Shown here: positions 41,190-49,646 of the stretch, one piece after another
How the letters are laid out: every line of letters starts with the position of its first letter
Numbering within the stretch: the first letter of the stretch is position 1
DNA from: Metaruminococcus_A sp003150405
GTDB taxonomy: Bacteria > Bacillota > Clostridia > Oscillospirales > Ruminococcaceae
Direction: 5' to 3'
Length of the DNA stretch: 64,000 nucleotides
NCBI GenBank assembly: GCA_902489745.1
Contig: CABUBB010000005.1
Span: 62,001-126,000, forward strand
The notes under the pieces: model-generated
The model's database searches: none
Seen by the model: the letters and a program-made list of their open reading frames with translations, nothing else
What the model was told of the DNA's origin: nothing
Made by a program: the position numbers and the translations under genes

Positions 41190-43484
41190 TTAACTGACCG
41201 GCCCTTTCTTAATCATGTCGGCGTAAAAATCGCAGAGTTCTGCTGCTGTTTCGGTGTCACGGCTTTCTGCATAAATGAAGACGCTTTTCCCGGATTTTGC
41301 CGGGCGGATGAGCAGGTCTCCCCGGCGGTCCTTTAGCCGGACGCCCTCGCCAATCCCGCTCGACGCCGCACCGATCTTCCGGAACACCTCAGCCGGATTC
41401 TCCCGGATTTCAACCTGCTTGGATACCGTTGAAAACCGGGGAACGCGTGCAAGCGCCTGCTGCAGACTTTGCCCGCTTACTTTCAGATAGGAAAGCAGCT
41501 CTACCGCGAGCAAAATCCCGTCCCGGGCGAAAGGCTGGGTGTGGGCAAGCTCTCTTGCCACGGCGTCGGAACTGTCGCAGGGGCAGGAGGCGTAGTGGTA
41601 CGCCCGGTGATGGTACCGCTCCGCCAGCCTGTCAATGGCAGCGAGCAGGCTGTTAGGAAGTGAGACATCCTCCCCGCGCTCAAACCGGACGGCACACATC
41701 AGGGCAATCAGACGGTTGTGGGGCACAAAGCCGACGCCCTCTTCAAAAAGGGACAGCCGTGCACCATCCTGCGAAATGCCCAGATACGGTCCGCCATCCA
41801 GTCCGCACCCTAGGCGGCGCAGCACCCGTTCCAGCACCCTGCCTGTTTTGGAAAGCGGCGTTTTCAGCCGGACCGAAATTCCATCCAGCCTAGTACCACA
41901 GCGCAGAAGATGCGCTTCATACAGCCGATCCATTCCGCTAAAAGATACCACTTTGCCAAAATGACCTTTTCCGGCGCGTTTATATTCCCCGCGGTTGATG
42001 TACCCTTCCAGCTTTCGCTCAAAGGCGCGGGACATCGGCAAACAGCCGTCCTGCACAAATGACAGGCAGGCTTTTTCCTCCGCCGTAAGGTAAACTCCAA
42101 AATCGCAGCGGGTTTCGTCCATACAGAAATCGAATTGAGTACGGATACCTCCGCCAAAATCCCATATCTCACTGCCGGAGGCGGCCACTCCGGACACCAG
42201 TGCACTGCGGAGTGCGTCCGCTTCAGCACTGCCGTCGCTTCCCACGCCGATGATCGCATCCTTTTTGAGACTGCCGAGTGCATACCCTACCGTTGCGCAG
42301 AAGTGAGGGGACACCATACCGCCGAGCGTGCCGGAGATGCCGTCCTCTTCGCAGATTGCCTCACAGACATCGCCGTATTGCAGGTTTTCTTTGAGATTGG
42401 TTCCCCGCGGCACCGTCTTGTAGTCCCAAACCTTGACACGCGGATGAACGAACGAGTGCCCCTGGATGGCCGCGTGCCGTCCAATAACCGCATACTCATA
42501 CACTCCGCAGCCGTTTTCCAGTGTAGCGTCCTCACAGAGCACGGCCTGGTTGACGCCGCAGCGCTCCCCGATCGAAACACCATTGGCCAGCACCGCGCCG
42601 CGGATTTTGCTCCCCCGCCCGATGGTCACATTGTCGCCGATGACACTGCCCCGCCCAATGACAACCTCTGGTTCCAGCGTCACATTTTTGCCGATGGCCA
42701 CCGGCGGGTCAACGGTACAGCCCTGCGGCAGGGTGAGGATATCCTTGACGTCCCGCACAACGCCGCTCAGTTCACAGCATACCTTTCCCTCCAGCATATC
42801 GTGCTGGCAGTCCAGGTAGCTTTTAATATCCCCAATGTCTTTCCAGTACCCTTTCGCCTGATAAGCGCAGAGCTTCATGCCGCGTTTTAACATCTCCGGG
42901 AAGATGTCAAAGGAAAAATCGGATGATTTGCCATCCGGAATTAATTCCAGTACCTCCGGCGAAAGGATGTAAATGCCGGTATTTGCAAGACCGGAAACAC
43001 AATTCATACGGGAGGGCTTTTCCAAAAATCCGGTGATGCAGCCATCCTCCCCAGCCTGTACCAGCCCGTATTCGCGCGGGTCCTCCACCGCCGTCACCAC
43101 CAGCGTTGCCGCAGCCTGGCGCTCCCGGTGAAAAGTAAAAGCCGCCGTCAGGTCAAAATCACACATGGCATCCCCGCTGATCACTAGGAAGTCCTCTTGG
43201 GTTTTTGCTGCGTTTTTTACACTTCCTGCCGTGCCAAGCGGCACATCCTCAAAGGTAAAATCCAGAGGGATACCACTGTATTCCGCATCTGGGAAATGCT
43301 TGACAAGCTCATTGCCAAGGTACATTAAGGTGAGGGTCGCACGGGAGCATCCATGCTTCTTGAGCAGATCCAGAATATACTCCACCACCGGTTTCCCGCA
43401 AAGCGGCGCCAATGGCTTTGGAATTTCACAGGTAAGCGGGCGCAGCCGGCTGCCTTCGCCGCCCGCCATAATGACTGCATACAT
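41190..43484 (-). CDS. Sugar-1-phosphate nucleotidyltransferase fused to a degenerate phosphohexomutase-like domain
   Basis: The 764-aa product has three parts. Residues 1-235 are a nucleotidyltransferase (AVIMAGGEGSRLRPLTCEIPKP, LVISGDAMCDFD, GYWKDIG). Residues 250-375 are left-handed beta-helix repeats (VAIGKNVTLEPEVVIGRG). Residues about 380-764 have the outline of a phosphohexomutase. In the third part the phosphoserine loop (normally TASHNP) is replaced by GVYLTAEEKACLSFVQ, and the metal loop DxDxD by ISQDGARLSLF, so it is probably not a working mutase. Similar fusions are called mannose-1-phosphate guanylyltransferase; the real sugar is not certain. Start at 43484, because AAGGAA precedes it and the fold begins there. 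Confidence 0.82.
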   Translation of the reverse strand: MYAVIMAGGEGSRLRPLTCEIPKPLAPLCGKPVVEYILDLLKKHGCSRATLTLMYLGNELVKHFPDAEYSGIPLDFTFEDVPLGTAGSVKNAAKTQEDFLVISGDAMCDFDLTAAFTFHRERQAAATLVVTAVEDPREYGLVQAGEDGCITGFLEKPSRMNCVSGLANTGIYILSPEVLELIPDGKSSDFSFDIFPEMLKRGMKLCAYQAKGYWKDIGDIKSYLDCQHDMLEGKVCCELSGVVRDVKDILTLPQGCTVDPPVAIGKNVTLEPEVVIGRGSVIGDNVTIGRGSKIRGAVLANGVSIGERCGVNQAVLCEDATLENGCGVYEYAVIGRHAAIQGHSFVHPRVKVWDYKTVPRGTNLKENLQYGDVCEAICEEDGISGTLGGMVSPHFCATVGYALGSLKKDAIIGVGSDGSAEADALRSALVSGVAASGSEIWDFGGGIRTQFDFCMDETRCDFGVYLTAEEKACLSFVQDGCLPMSRAFERKLEGYINRGEYKRAGKGHFGKVVSFSGMDRLYEAHLLRCGTRLDGISVRLKTPLSKTGRVLERVLRRLGCGLDGGPYLGISQDGARLSLFEEGVGFVPHNRLIALMCAVRFERGEDVSLPNSLLAAIDRLAERYHHRAYHYASCPCDSSDAVARELAHTQPFARDGILLAVELLSYLKVSGQSLQQALARVPRFSTVSKQVEIRENPAEVFRKIGAASSGIGEGVRLKDRRGDLLIRPAKSGKSVFIYAESRDTETAAELCDFYADMIKKGPVS

Positions 43485-43618
43485 AACACATTTCCTTTCA
43501 AACCAGCGTAAAAACGCCATATCATCCGTTTTTATTAGTATGAGCCGTTTGAAAGGGGATTATAAGAAAAATTAAAGGATCATTTTTGAAAATAATAGGT
43601 GCGGCCATGTGCAATTTG

Positions 43619-43627
43619 TGCTATACT
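43619..43627 (+). promoter_or_regulatory. Extended -10 promoter of nadB-nadC
   Basis: TGCTATACT (TGn then TATACT) lies 99 nt before the nadB start. There is no clear -35 box, as expected for extended -10 promoters. The assignment rests on sequence alone. Confidence 0.45.
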
Positions 43628-43725
43628 GGAATAAGTTTAAGCTCTTTTCATTCTTCAAGCAAAGCGAACCATCATACCAAAAACACGCGGCCTGCGCCGC
43701 GCAAAAAATTCTGAGGGTGAACACT

Positions 43726-45183
43726 GTGTATCAAAACTATGACGTGATTGTTGTCGGAACCGGCGTTACGGGCCTTTACTGCGCGCTCAACCTGAAGCCG
43801 GACGCAAAGGTACTGTTGCTGTGCAAACGCCAGCTCACCTTGAGCAACTCCTCTCTGGCACAGGGCGGCGTTGCTGCGGTAATAGATGAGACCGACGACA
43901 GCATCGCATCCCATCTCAACGATTCTCTCATCGCCGGAGGATTTAAAAACAACCCCGATTCGCTCAAGCTGCTGGTTACCAAAGGCCCGGAGGAGGTCCG
44001 CAATCTTTTAAACTACGATGTAGACTTTGACCGCGACGAAGCGGGCAACATCCACCTCACACTGGAGGGCGGACATTCCAAGCCGCGCATCCTGCATCAC
44101 AAGGACTGCACCGGGCGCGAAATTGTAGAGAAGCTGCTCGCCGCTGTGCAGAAACTGCCGAACGTCACCATAATGGAAAACGCCATGGTCTGTGACCTAA
44201 AACAGACCACCCACGGCTTTTCGCTGGACGTGCTCAACGTAAAGGAAAACCAGCACGAATATTTTGCCTCTCACTACTGCCTGCTGGCGACCGGAGGCAT
44301 CGGACGGGTGTATAAGTACACCACAAACTCCAAAATCGCTACCGGGGACGGCATTACACTCGCGTACCGGCTTGGCGCCAAAATCAAAAACCTGCATCTG
44401 GTGCAGTTCCATCCCACCGCGTTTGCAAACGCCCACACCCGCGAGTGCTTCCTCATCTCGGAATCGGTCCGGGGCGAGGGCGCCTACCTGCTCAACTGCC
44501 ATAAAGAGCGGTTCATGCACCGCTATGACGAGCGCCTCGAGCTTGCGCCGCGCGACGTGGTTTCTCACGCCATCATCGAAGAAGAAAAGCGCACCGGAAG
44601 CGGAGACTTTTCCCTGGATATTACCTACAAGCCCGCGGAATTTATTCGGAACCGTTTTCCCATGATCTACAAAAACCTTATGGATCAGGGCTACGATATG
44701 ACCAAAGACCTCATCCCCGTCTACCCCTGCCAGCATTACCTGATGGGCGGTATCGACGTGGATTTAAACAGCGAAACCACCATTGACGGCCTTTATGCCG
44801 CCGGGGAATGTTCCCATACCGGCGTGCACGGCAACAACCGCCTCGCGAGCAACTCGTTGCTGGAGGCGCTGGTCTTCTCCAAACAGGCGGCGCTGGATAT
44901 GAACAAACGCCTTTCCGGCGATCTGCCGGAGATTGTGCCTTACGGCTTTACGCCGGATGAGAGCACCACCGAACTCCCGGCAGGGATCCGTACCGAGGTG
45001 CGCAGCATTATGCAGCGGGCGCATTTTGTGGTGCCGAACCCGGCAGAAGCCCTGCACGGTTTTGAGCGGCTGCGGGAGCTCAAACATTTCCTGGACGACG
45101 GCGGTTTTAAGGTCACGCCGGACTTCATTGAAGCCCGTTCCCTGACCACAGTTGGCTACCTGATGCTCAAAGAAGTCATTTAA
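43726..45183 (+). CDS. nadB: L-aspartate oxidase
   Basis: The 485-aa product has the FAD motif DVIVVGTGVTGLYCALNL, LSNSSLAQGGVAAV, HHKDCTGREIVE, FHPTAFA and the C-terminal AAGECSHTGVHGNNRLASNSLLEALVF, all typical of NadB. It oxidises aspartate to iminoaspartate for NAD synthesis, in anaerobes using fumarate or another acceptor. The C terminus is shorter than in Escherichia coli. GTG at 43726 has GAGGGTG in front and begins the homology. It is followed 13 bp later by nadC. nadA is not adjacent. Confidence 0.94.
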   Translation: MYQNYDVIVVGTGVTGLYCALNLKPDAKVLLLCKRQLTLSNSSLAQGGVAAVIDETDDSIASHLNDSLIAGGFKNNPDSLKLLVTKGPEEVRNLLNYDVDFDRDEAGNIHLTLEGGHSKPRILHHKDCTGREIVEKLLAAVQKLPNVTIMENAMVCDLKQTTHGFSLDVLNVKENQHEYFASHYCLLATGGIGRVYKYTTNSKIATGDGITLAYRLGAKIKNLHLVQFHPTAFANAHTRECFLISESVRGEGAYLLNCHKERFMHRYDERLELAPRDVVSHAIIEEEKRTGSGDFSLDITYKPAEFIRNRFPMIYKNLMDQGYDMTKDLIPVYPCQHYLMGGIDVDLNSETTIDGLYAAGECSHTGVHGNNRLASNSLLEALVFSKQAALDMNKRLSGDLPEIVPYGFTPDESTTELPAGIRTEVRSIMQRAHFVVPNPAEALHGFERLRELKHFLDDGGFKVTPDFIEARSLTTVGYLMLKEVI

Positions 45184-45196
45184 CGGAGGGATTTTC

Positions 45197-46042
45197 GTGA
45201 AATTACCGCAGTTTTATATTGACGATTTAATTAAGCGCGCCATCTCGGAGGATATCAACTACATAGATGTCACCACCGACTATCTTGTACCGGAGGACAG
45301 TATCTCCACTGCGCGGCTCATCTCCAAGGACAAGGGGATTGTCGCCGGGATCGAAATTGGCATGCGGGTTTTCGAACTGCTGGACAACAGCGTTGCATAC
45401 AGCATTTACAAGCCGGACGGCTCTGCCGTCTCCAAAGGCGATGTCATTGCAGAAATCAAAGGGAGTACCGCCACCCTGCTCAAGGGAGAGCGCACCGCTT
45501 TGAACCTGATGCAGCACATGTCCGGCATTGCAACCGCAACCAACCGGTGCGTCAGGCTCATTGAGGGAACCCGCGCCACCATTGCAGAAACCCGCAAAAC
45601 CCTGCCGGGCCTGCGCCCGCTCCAAAAATATGCCGTCGTGGTCGGCGGAGGTGTTAATCACCGCTACAACCTGAGCGACGCCGCCATGCTCAAGGACAAC
45701 CACATCGACGCCTACGGCTCGCTCACCAAAGCGGTTGAGGCGCTTCGTTCCAAGGTTGGCCACATGGTCAAAATTGAGGTAGAAACCCGCAGCCTGGAAG
45801 AACTGGAAGAGGCACTCGCTGTTGGGGCGGACGTAATCATGCTCGACAATATGGACTGCCCAACCATGAAAAAGGCGGTTGAAATCACCGGCGGACGCGC
45901 CAAACTGGAGGCGTCCGGCAATATTACCCATGACAACATCCGTGAAGTCGCTGAAACCGGGGTGGACATCATCTCGCTCGGCGCGCTGACTCATTCGGTC
46001 AAATGCTTTGATATTTCCATGCAAATTCAAAGCGAATTATAA
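45197..46042 (+). CDS. nadC: Nicotinate-nucleotide pyrophosphorylase (quinolinate phosphoribosyltransferase)
   Basis: The 281-aa product shows QPRTase signatures: EDINYIDVTTDYLV, GERTALNLMQHMSGIAT, AETRKTLPGLRPLQKYAVVVGGGVNHRYNL, and KIEVETRSLEE near 200, followed by IMLDNM and LEASGNI. It makes nicotinate mononucleotide from quinolinate and PRPP. Start GTG at 45197 after ACGGAGG. Length is normal. Confidence 0.96.
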   Translation: MKLPQFYIDDLIKRAISEDINYIDVTTDYLVPEDSISTARLISKDKGIVAGIEIGMRVFELLDNSVAYSIYKPDGSAVSKGDVIAEIKGSTATLLKGERTALNLMQHMSGIATATNRCVRLIEGTRATIAETRKTLPGLRPLQKYAVVVGGGVNHRYNLSDAAMLKDNHIDAYGSLTKAVEALRSKVGHMVKIEVETRSLEELEEALAVGADVIMLDNMDCPTMKKAVEITGGRAKLEASGNITHDNIREVAETGVDIISLGALTHSVKCFDISMQIQSEL

Positions 46043-46111
46043 GGAATCCTCAGAATTTTGCCCGGTCAACCAAATTGCAAGAAATCCGGGTTTTGCAGCA
46101 CCATGGACCCA

Positions 46112-46149
46112 ATCACCGGCGAAAAACTCTTTTTGCCGGTGATTTTTTG
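46112..46149 (+). terminator. Terminator of nadB-nadC
   Basis: AATCACCGGC pairs with GCCGGTGATT; the apex adds an AAAAA/TTTTT stem; a run of six T follows. Confidence 0.92.
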
Positions 46150-46184
46150 AAATAAGCCGGAATAAAAAACAAGGAGATGTAAAA

Positions 46185-46463
46185 ATGACGCTCAAAGAAT
46201 TCAGAGCCAAAAGCAAGCAGGAAAAAACGCAGGGCTACCGTTACAGCCTTAGTGGGACTATTATTGCTTCCGTTGCCCTTGTTCTTGTCGTTGCCACCCT
46301 TTTAGCAGACAGCAATACCCAGATGTTCCTCTATTTGTATCCACTCCAACTGGTCATTTACGCTATTGGCCTATGTCTGGCCATTATTGGAATGATTTTG
46401 GGGCTCATTGGCGACTCCAAAATCAAAAAAGATTACAGAGAATTTCAAAACTCCCAGCAGTAA
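46185..46463 (+). CDS. Small hypothetical membrane protein, 92 aa
   Basis: The product has a charged N-terminal helix (EFRAKSKQEKTQGYR) and two membrane segments (about 25-42 and 50-76), then a short charged tail. It is preceded by AAGGAGATG at ideal spacing, placed between two terminators, so it is a real single gene. No family recognised. Confidence 0.65.
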   Translation: MTLKEFRAKSKQEKTQGYRYSLSGTIIASVALVLVVATLLADSNTQMFLYLYPLQLVIYAIGLCLAIIGMILGLIGDSKIKKDYREFQNSQQ

Positions 46464-46492
46464 TTGCTGTTTGCGGCTTGTTTCAACCAGCA

Positions 46493-46531
46493 AAAATAAA
46501 GTGCTGACCGAATTGGTTAGCACTTTATTTT
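46493..46531. terminator. Bidirectional terminator between the small membrane protein and the TPR gene
   Basis: A 17-bp stem (one G-T pair) with A/T-rich ends and a 5-nt loop spans the stop of the TPR gene. Confidence 0.88.
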
Positions 46532-47395
46532 TGGTATTTGCCTCACCGGCTCAGTTGTTTCGACAATCTTCTTCTGTTCAGCAATAGCGTTCAAATGAGC
46601 CTGTATCTGCGCAAGAGCCTGTTCCGGCTCTTGGTACCCTCCGTTTACCGCAATACGGTAATGCTCCAGCGCCTCCTGCTGCTTTCCAAGCGCTGCCAAA
46701 CTGAGCGCGTAATTCATATGCATTACCGGCTGGTCCGGGAGTTCGGCAACAGCACGTGCAAACAAGGAGTTTGCTTTTTCATAATCTCCGCTTCTGTAAT
46801 AATAGTCCGCCATCTTATTGTAAGCAAAGGCGTTTCTCGGGTTGTACGCTAACGCATTCTGACAACAGGCAAGGGCCTCATTTGGGCGATTGAGCGTAAA
46901 GTATACCGTTGCCAGATTGGACCACGCCTGATCAAACGAAGAATCCGAATCCACCGCCTTCTGAAAATATTCCAGCGCTTTCCCCAGCCGTTGCTCATCC
47001 AGGGAAGAACAGCCTATGTAAAACTGAATGCGCGCCTTTGCAGCCGGGAGTTTAGCCGCCTTTTCCGCTTTGATTAAATAATGATTGGCATTGGAAAACT
47101 GGTCGGTTGCCCATGCGCAGTAGCCTTTATAAAACAAACGCTTCGCCCGCGGTTCTTCGTCAAAATAAGAACCGGACGCCTGCTGAAACCCCTGCCTGAC
47201 CCGGTCTTTTGCCGCACGATCCACCGAGCTGTAAAAGGTGCTTGCCAATCCAACGGCACCGGCGGAAAATGGGAGCAGGGCTTTGAGAAAAATTGAGACA
47301 TCGCCCCGCTCAAAATATCCCGCTACGGCTATACCCACGCTCAGCAACAGGATGACAGAAAACAGGAGCCGGCGGAATAACAGACGCTTGTCCAT
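46517..47395 (-). CDS. Membrane-anchored TPR-repeat protein
   Basis: The 292-aa product has two N-terminal hydrophobic segments (about 6-25 and 35-53) and at least four tetratricopeptide repeats (clear ones from about 130-235: KALEYFQKAVDSDSSFDQAW, EALACCQNALAYNPRNAFAY, YEKANSLFARAVAELPDQPV, EALEHYRIAVNGG). TPRs mediate protein contacts; the partner is unknown. It may be monocistronic. The start is ATG at 47395 after GGAG. Confidence 0.8.
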   Translation of the reverse strand: MDKRLLFRRLLFSVILLLSVGIAVAGYFERGDVSIFLKALLPFSAGAVGLASTFYSSVDRAAKDRVRQGFQQASGSYFDEEPRAKRLFYKGYCAWATDQFSNANHYLIKAEKAAKLPAAKARIQFYIGCSSLDEQRLGKALEYFQKAVDSDSSFDQAWSNLATVYFTLNRPNEALACCQNALAYNPRNAFAYNKMADYYYRSGDYEKANSLFARAVAELPDQPVMHMNYALSLAALGKQQEALEHYRIAVNGGYQEPEQALAQIQAHLNAIAEQKKIVETTEPVRQIPKIKC

Positions 47396-47504
47396 TTTAT
47401 CATGCTCCTTTGCCGCTTTCTTCTATAGATCCCATTGTAACAGAAGTATACCACAAACACAACCCATTGTGCGGCCGGCATTTCTTCGCATTCCGCCAGC
47501 AAAT

Positions 47505-47535
47505 AAAAAGCCCTCTCTTCGCCTGAGGGCTTTTT
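47505..47535 (-). terminator. Terminator of the three-gene unknown operon
   Basis: AAAAAGCCCTC pairs with GAGGGCTTTTT around a 9-nt loop, starting at the stop codon of the 152-aa gene. Confidence 0.9.
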
Positions 47536-47992
47536 AAATGAGCATATAAAAAACTGCCATAATCAGGGTGGTATCCGCACCTTCGTTGATGAGCAGCAGC
47601 AAAAGGCCAATAAGGATGAGCTGGTCGCTTTCCAGTCCCAGCCGACTAATGATCCCTTCCAGCGCGCCGGAGGTAAACGGCAGCTCCAAACCGCTGCTCT
47701 GCCCCTGCGGTGCTGGAGAATGCTGCACTGGGCGCTGATTTTGCGGCGAATGGGCCTGCCCGCCGGAACTCGGCCGCTGCGGTGCCTGCTGCGTTCCCGG
47801 TCCTGAATGTTGTCCGCCGCGGCCGCCGTTTGGCCGGTTTTGTGTTCCCTGTGCAGGACGGTTCCCGGCGGAGTTGGCGCCGCCGCTGCGGTGCAGCCGC
47901 TCATTGGCCCGCCGCTGCATCTCCATTACACGGCGAATGGCGTCCTGCTGCATGGAGCGCATCTCCGAATAGGTGTATCCTTGTTCCGGCAC
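47534..47992 (-). CDS. Hypothetical protein with Gly/Pro/Gln-rich centre and hydrophobic C terminus
   Basis: The 152-aa product has a helical N terminus (about 1-35, Arg-rich), a disordered Gly/Gln/Pro/Arg-rich middle (36-98) and a C-terminal segment of 45 residues with a strongly hydrophobic stretch (LILIGLLLLLINEGADTTLI). The C-terminal motif recurs in clostridial unknown proteins (impression, not checked). GTG start 2 bp after the upstream gene, with GGTGGTGA. Third gene of an operon with two other unknown proteins. Confidence 0.65.
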   Translation of the reverse strand: MPEQGYTYSEMRSMQQDAIRRVMEMQRRANERLHRSGGANSAGNRPAQGTQNRPNGGRGGQHSGPGTQQAPQRPSSGGQAHSPQNQRPVQHSPAPQGQSSGLELPFTSGALEGIISRLGLESDQLILIGLLLLLINEGADTTLIMAVFYMLI

Positions 47993-47994
47993 CG

Positions 47995-48498
47995 TTAATC
48001 ACCACCAAATAAATTGCCAAGAATTCCGCTCTCCTTCAACGCCGGCAGCATGGAAACCAGCTGCATCAGCCGCAGGGCTTCATCTGCACGGTGCTGGCGC
48101 TCCGGCTTGAGATGCGGCTTAATGGCACGCACGAGCGCGGTGTTTTTGTCGTCTTTTTTCATGGACTGCATAACCTGCCACATCTTCATCAGCGCGCCAA
48201 TGTCCAGCCCGCCGAGGTCGAAGCCGCCGGACTGCGGCTCCTCCTGTTTCGGCTGGTTCTGGGGGCTTTGACCCAACAGTGCACTGAGCGCGCCTAAATT
48301 TAAGCCGCTCAGGTCAAGCCCGGCAGGCTTCGATTCCTCTTTAGGAGGCGCGGAGGCATTTTGGCCAAGCAATGAACCAATGGCGTTTAAGTCGAGCTTC
48401 TGATCCTGTCCGCCCAACATCCCTGCAAGATTTTTCAGGTTCTCCTGTCCTTCGCTGCTGCTTAAAACATCCTGCAGTTTCGCCATCAGGTCATCCAT
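47995..48498 (-). CDS. Hypothetical protein, 167 aa, with repeated Leu/Gly-rich modules
   Basis: The product has three short similar modules separated by Pro/Glu/Lys-rich linkers: LDLNAIGSLLGQN, LDLSGLNLGALSALLGQ and FDLGGLDIGALMKMWQ. A helical C terminus follows (TALVRAIKPHLKPERQHRADEA region). The last part resembles clostridial proteins of unknown function in which a PHLKPERQ-like stretch recurs. No signal peptide. GAGGG precedes the ATG. Confidence 0.65.
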   Translation of the reverse strand: MDDLMAKLQDVLSSSEGQENLKNLAGMLGGQDQKLDLNAIGSLLGQNASAPPKEESKPAGLDLSGLNLGALSALLGQSPQNQPKQEEPQSGGFDLGGLDIGALMKMWQVMQSMKKDDKNTALVRAIKPHLKPERQHRADEALRLMQLVSMLPALKESGILGNLFGGD

Positions 48499-48502
48499 GC
48501 CC

Positions 48503-48745
48503 TCACCCCTTCATCAGTTTTTTTATAAGCTCCTGTGCGTCGGGAGAGCGCATCAGTTTTTCAGCCATTTCCTGGCTGCTGAGCGCTTTTTTCAGTGTAT
48601 CGTTATTGGTGGAAGCCTTTTTCAGCAGCTCCTCACCCTTGCCGCTTTCCAGCGTTTTACGCAGAGTCTCCGGGTCGGTCCCCAGCTTTTTGCCTGCCAT
48701 TTTGAGCAGCATGCCAAGCTGCGCTTCCGAAAGTTCCTTTGCCAT
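48503..48745 (-). CDS. Small helical hypothetical protein, about 80 aa
   Basis: The product is almost all charged helix (KELSEAQLGMLLKMAGKKLG, later SSQEMAEKLMRSPDAQEL). ATG at 48745 is chosen because GAGGGATG is correctly spaced; an ATG five codons upstream is less good. It is the first gene of the three-gene unknown operon, with 4 bp to the next. Confidence 0.6.
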   Translation of the reverse strand: MAKELSEAQLGMLLKMAGKKLGTDPETLRKTLESGKGEELLKKASTNNDTLKKALSSQEMAEKLMRSPDAQELIKKLMKG

Positions 48746-48831
48746 TGGGGCATCCCTCATTTCATAAAGCTATTCCCTATATTCTATTTCTATGATACAA
48801 TAAATGTGAATAGTACCGGGGAGGTTTTTGC

Positions 48832-49317
48832 ATGAGGATTGTCGTATTGTCGGACACCCACCGCGATTTTACCGCCGCGCATGAAATTGTGAAGCGGTAC
48901 CTGCACCAAGCGGATGCGTTTATCCATTTGGGCGACGGGGAGGACGAATGGGAGGATATTTGCAGCCTTTATCCCGGCCACGCCTTCTACTACGTCCGAG
49001 GCAACTGCGACTTTCATTCTGGCGCCAAACCCTTTGGCGTGTTGAGCTGCGAAAACGGCCATAAAATTTTTTTCACCCACGGGCACCTGTACCACGTCAA
49101 AGCCTCGCTGGACGGCCTTGAGCGCGCCGCGCGGGACAACGGCTGCGACATTGCCCTGTTCGGCCACACCCATATGGCGGACAATTTTTATGACGACGGG
49201 CTTTATGTCATGAACCCCGGAAGCCCTTCCCAGCCACGCGGATCAAAACCGGGCTACGGGATTGTGGATATCACCACAGCCGGTGTTGTCTGCAACAATG
49301 TTGTCTGGCACCGTTGA
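48832..49317 (+). CDS. Metallophosphoesterase of the YfcE/MJ0936 family
   Basis: The 161-aa product has the calcineurin-like metal motifs in order: SDTHRD (8-13), HLGDGEDE, YVRGNCD, FTHGHLYH and FGHTHMA, ending with NPGSPSQPR. The family hydrolyses phosphodiesters in vitro; the natural substrate is not known. GGGGAGG precedes the ATG. The gene diverges from the unknown three-gene operon. Confidence 0.92.
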   Translation: MRIVVLSDTHRDFTAAHEIVKRYLHQADAFIHLGDGEDEWEDICSLYPGHAFYYVRGNCDFHSGAKPFGVLSCENGHKIFFTHGHLYHVKASLDGLERAARDNGCDIALFGHTHMADNFYDDGLYVMNPGSPSQPRGSKPGYGIVDITTAGVVCNNVVWHR

Positions 49318-49344
49318 ACTCTATCGGCCTTCAAGGAGGATGCC

Positions 49345-49470
49345 ATGAGACCGCCGCGACGCAAACAGCCATCTGGAGCCGTCCAGAGACTGGATGAACA
49401 ATCCAAACGGCCTCTGTTTTTTCAAAGGCTGCTATCGTGCGTTCTTTCAGCATTATCCTTATGCGCCTAA
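49345..49470 (+). CDS. Possible small protein, 41 aa
   Basis: An ATG at 49345 stands 5 nt after a strong AAGGAGG and opens a 41-codon frame (RPPRRKQPSGAVQRLDEQSK and a hydrophobic end). A hairpin with T run lies inside it, and other frames downstream (from about 49440, with RLNKIPCIGDMLEHQL) also look protein-like. It may be a short gene, a leader peptide or a decayed gene. Confidence 0.35.
   Translation: MRPPRRKQPSGAVQRLDEQSKRPLFFQRLLSCVLSALSLCA
49384..49422 (+). terminator. Possible terminator or attenuator between the phosphoesterase gene and pyrE
   Basis: CAGAG...CTCTG with an inner TGGAT/ATCCA stem is followed by six T. An alternative fold (GCCGT/ACGGC outside) is possible. GTCCAGAGA resembles the core of PyrR-binding loops, which fits pyrE downstream, but the rest of the consensus is missing. 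Confidence 0.4.
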
Positions 49471-49646
49471 ACAAGATCCCATGCATCGGGGACATGCTGG
49501 AGCACCAACTTTATTCACCGAAAGTCCCCATACCGGAGCATCCTTATGAGGATGACGACAGCTATTTCCGCAGCGCTTTCTGACACAGCAGGCGTACACC
49601 GACAAATATTAACCGGCATTCTGCCGGTACGATAAGGAGAATCAAT

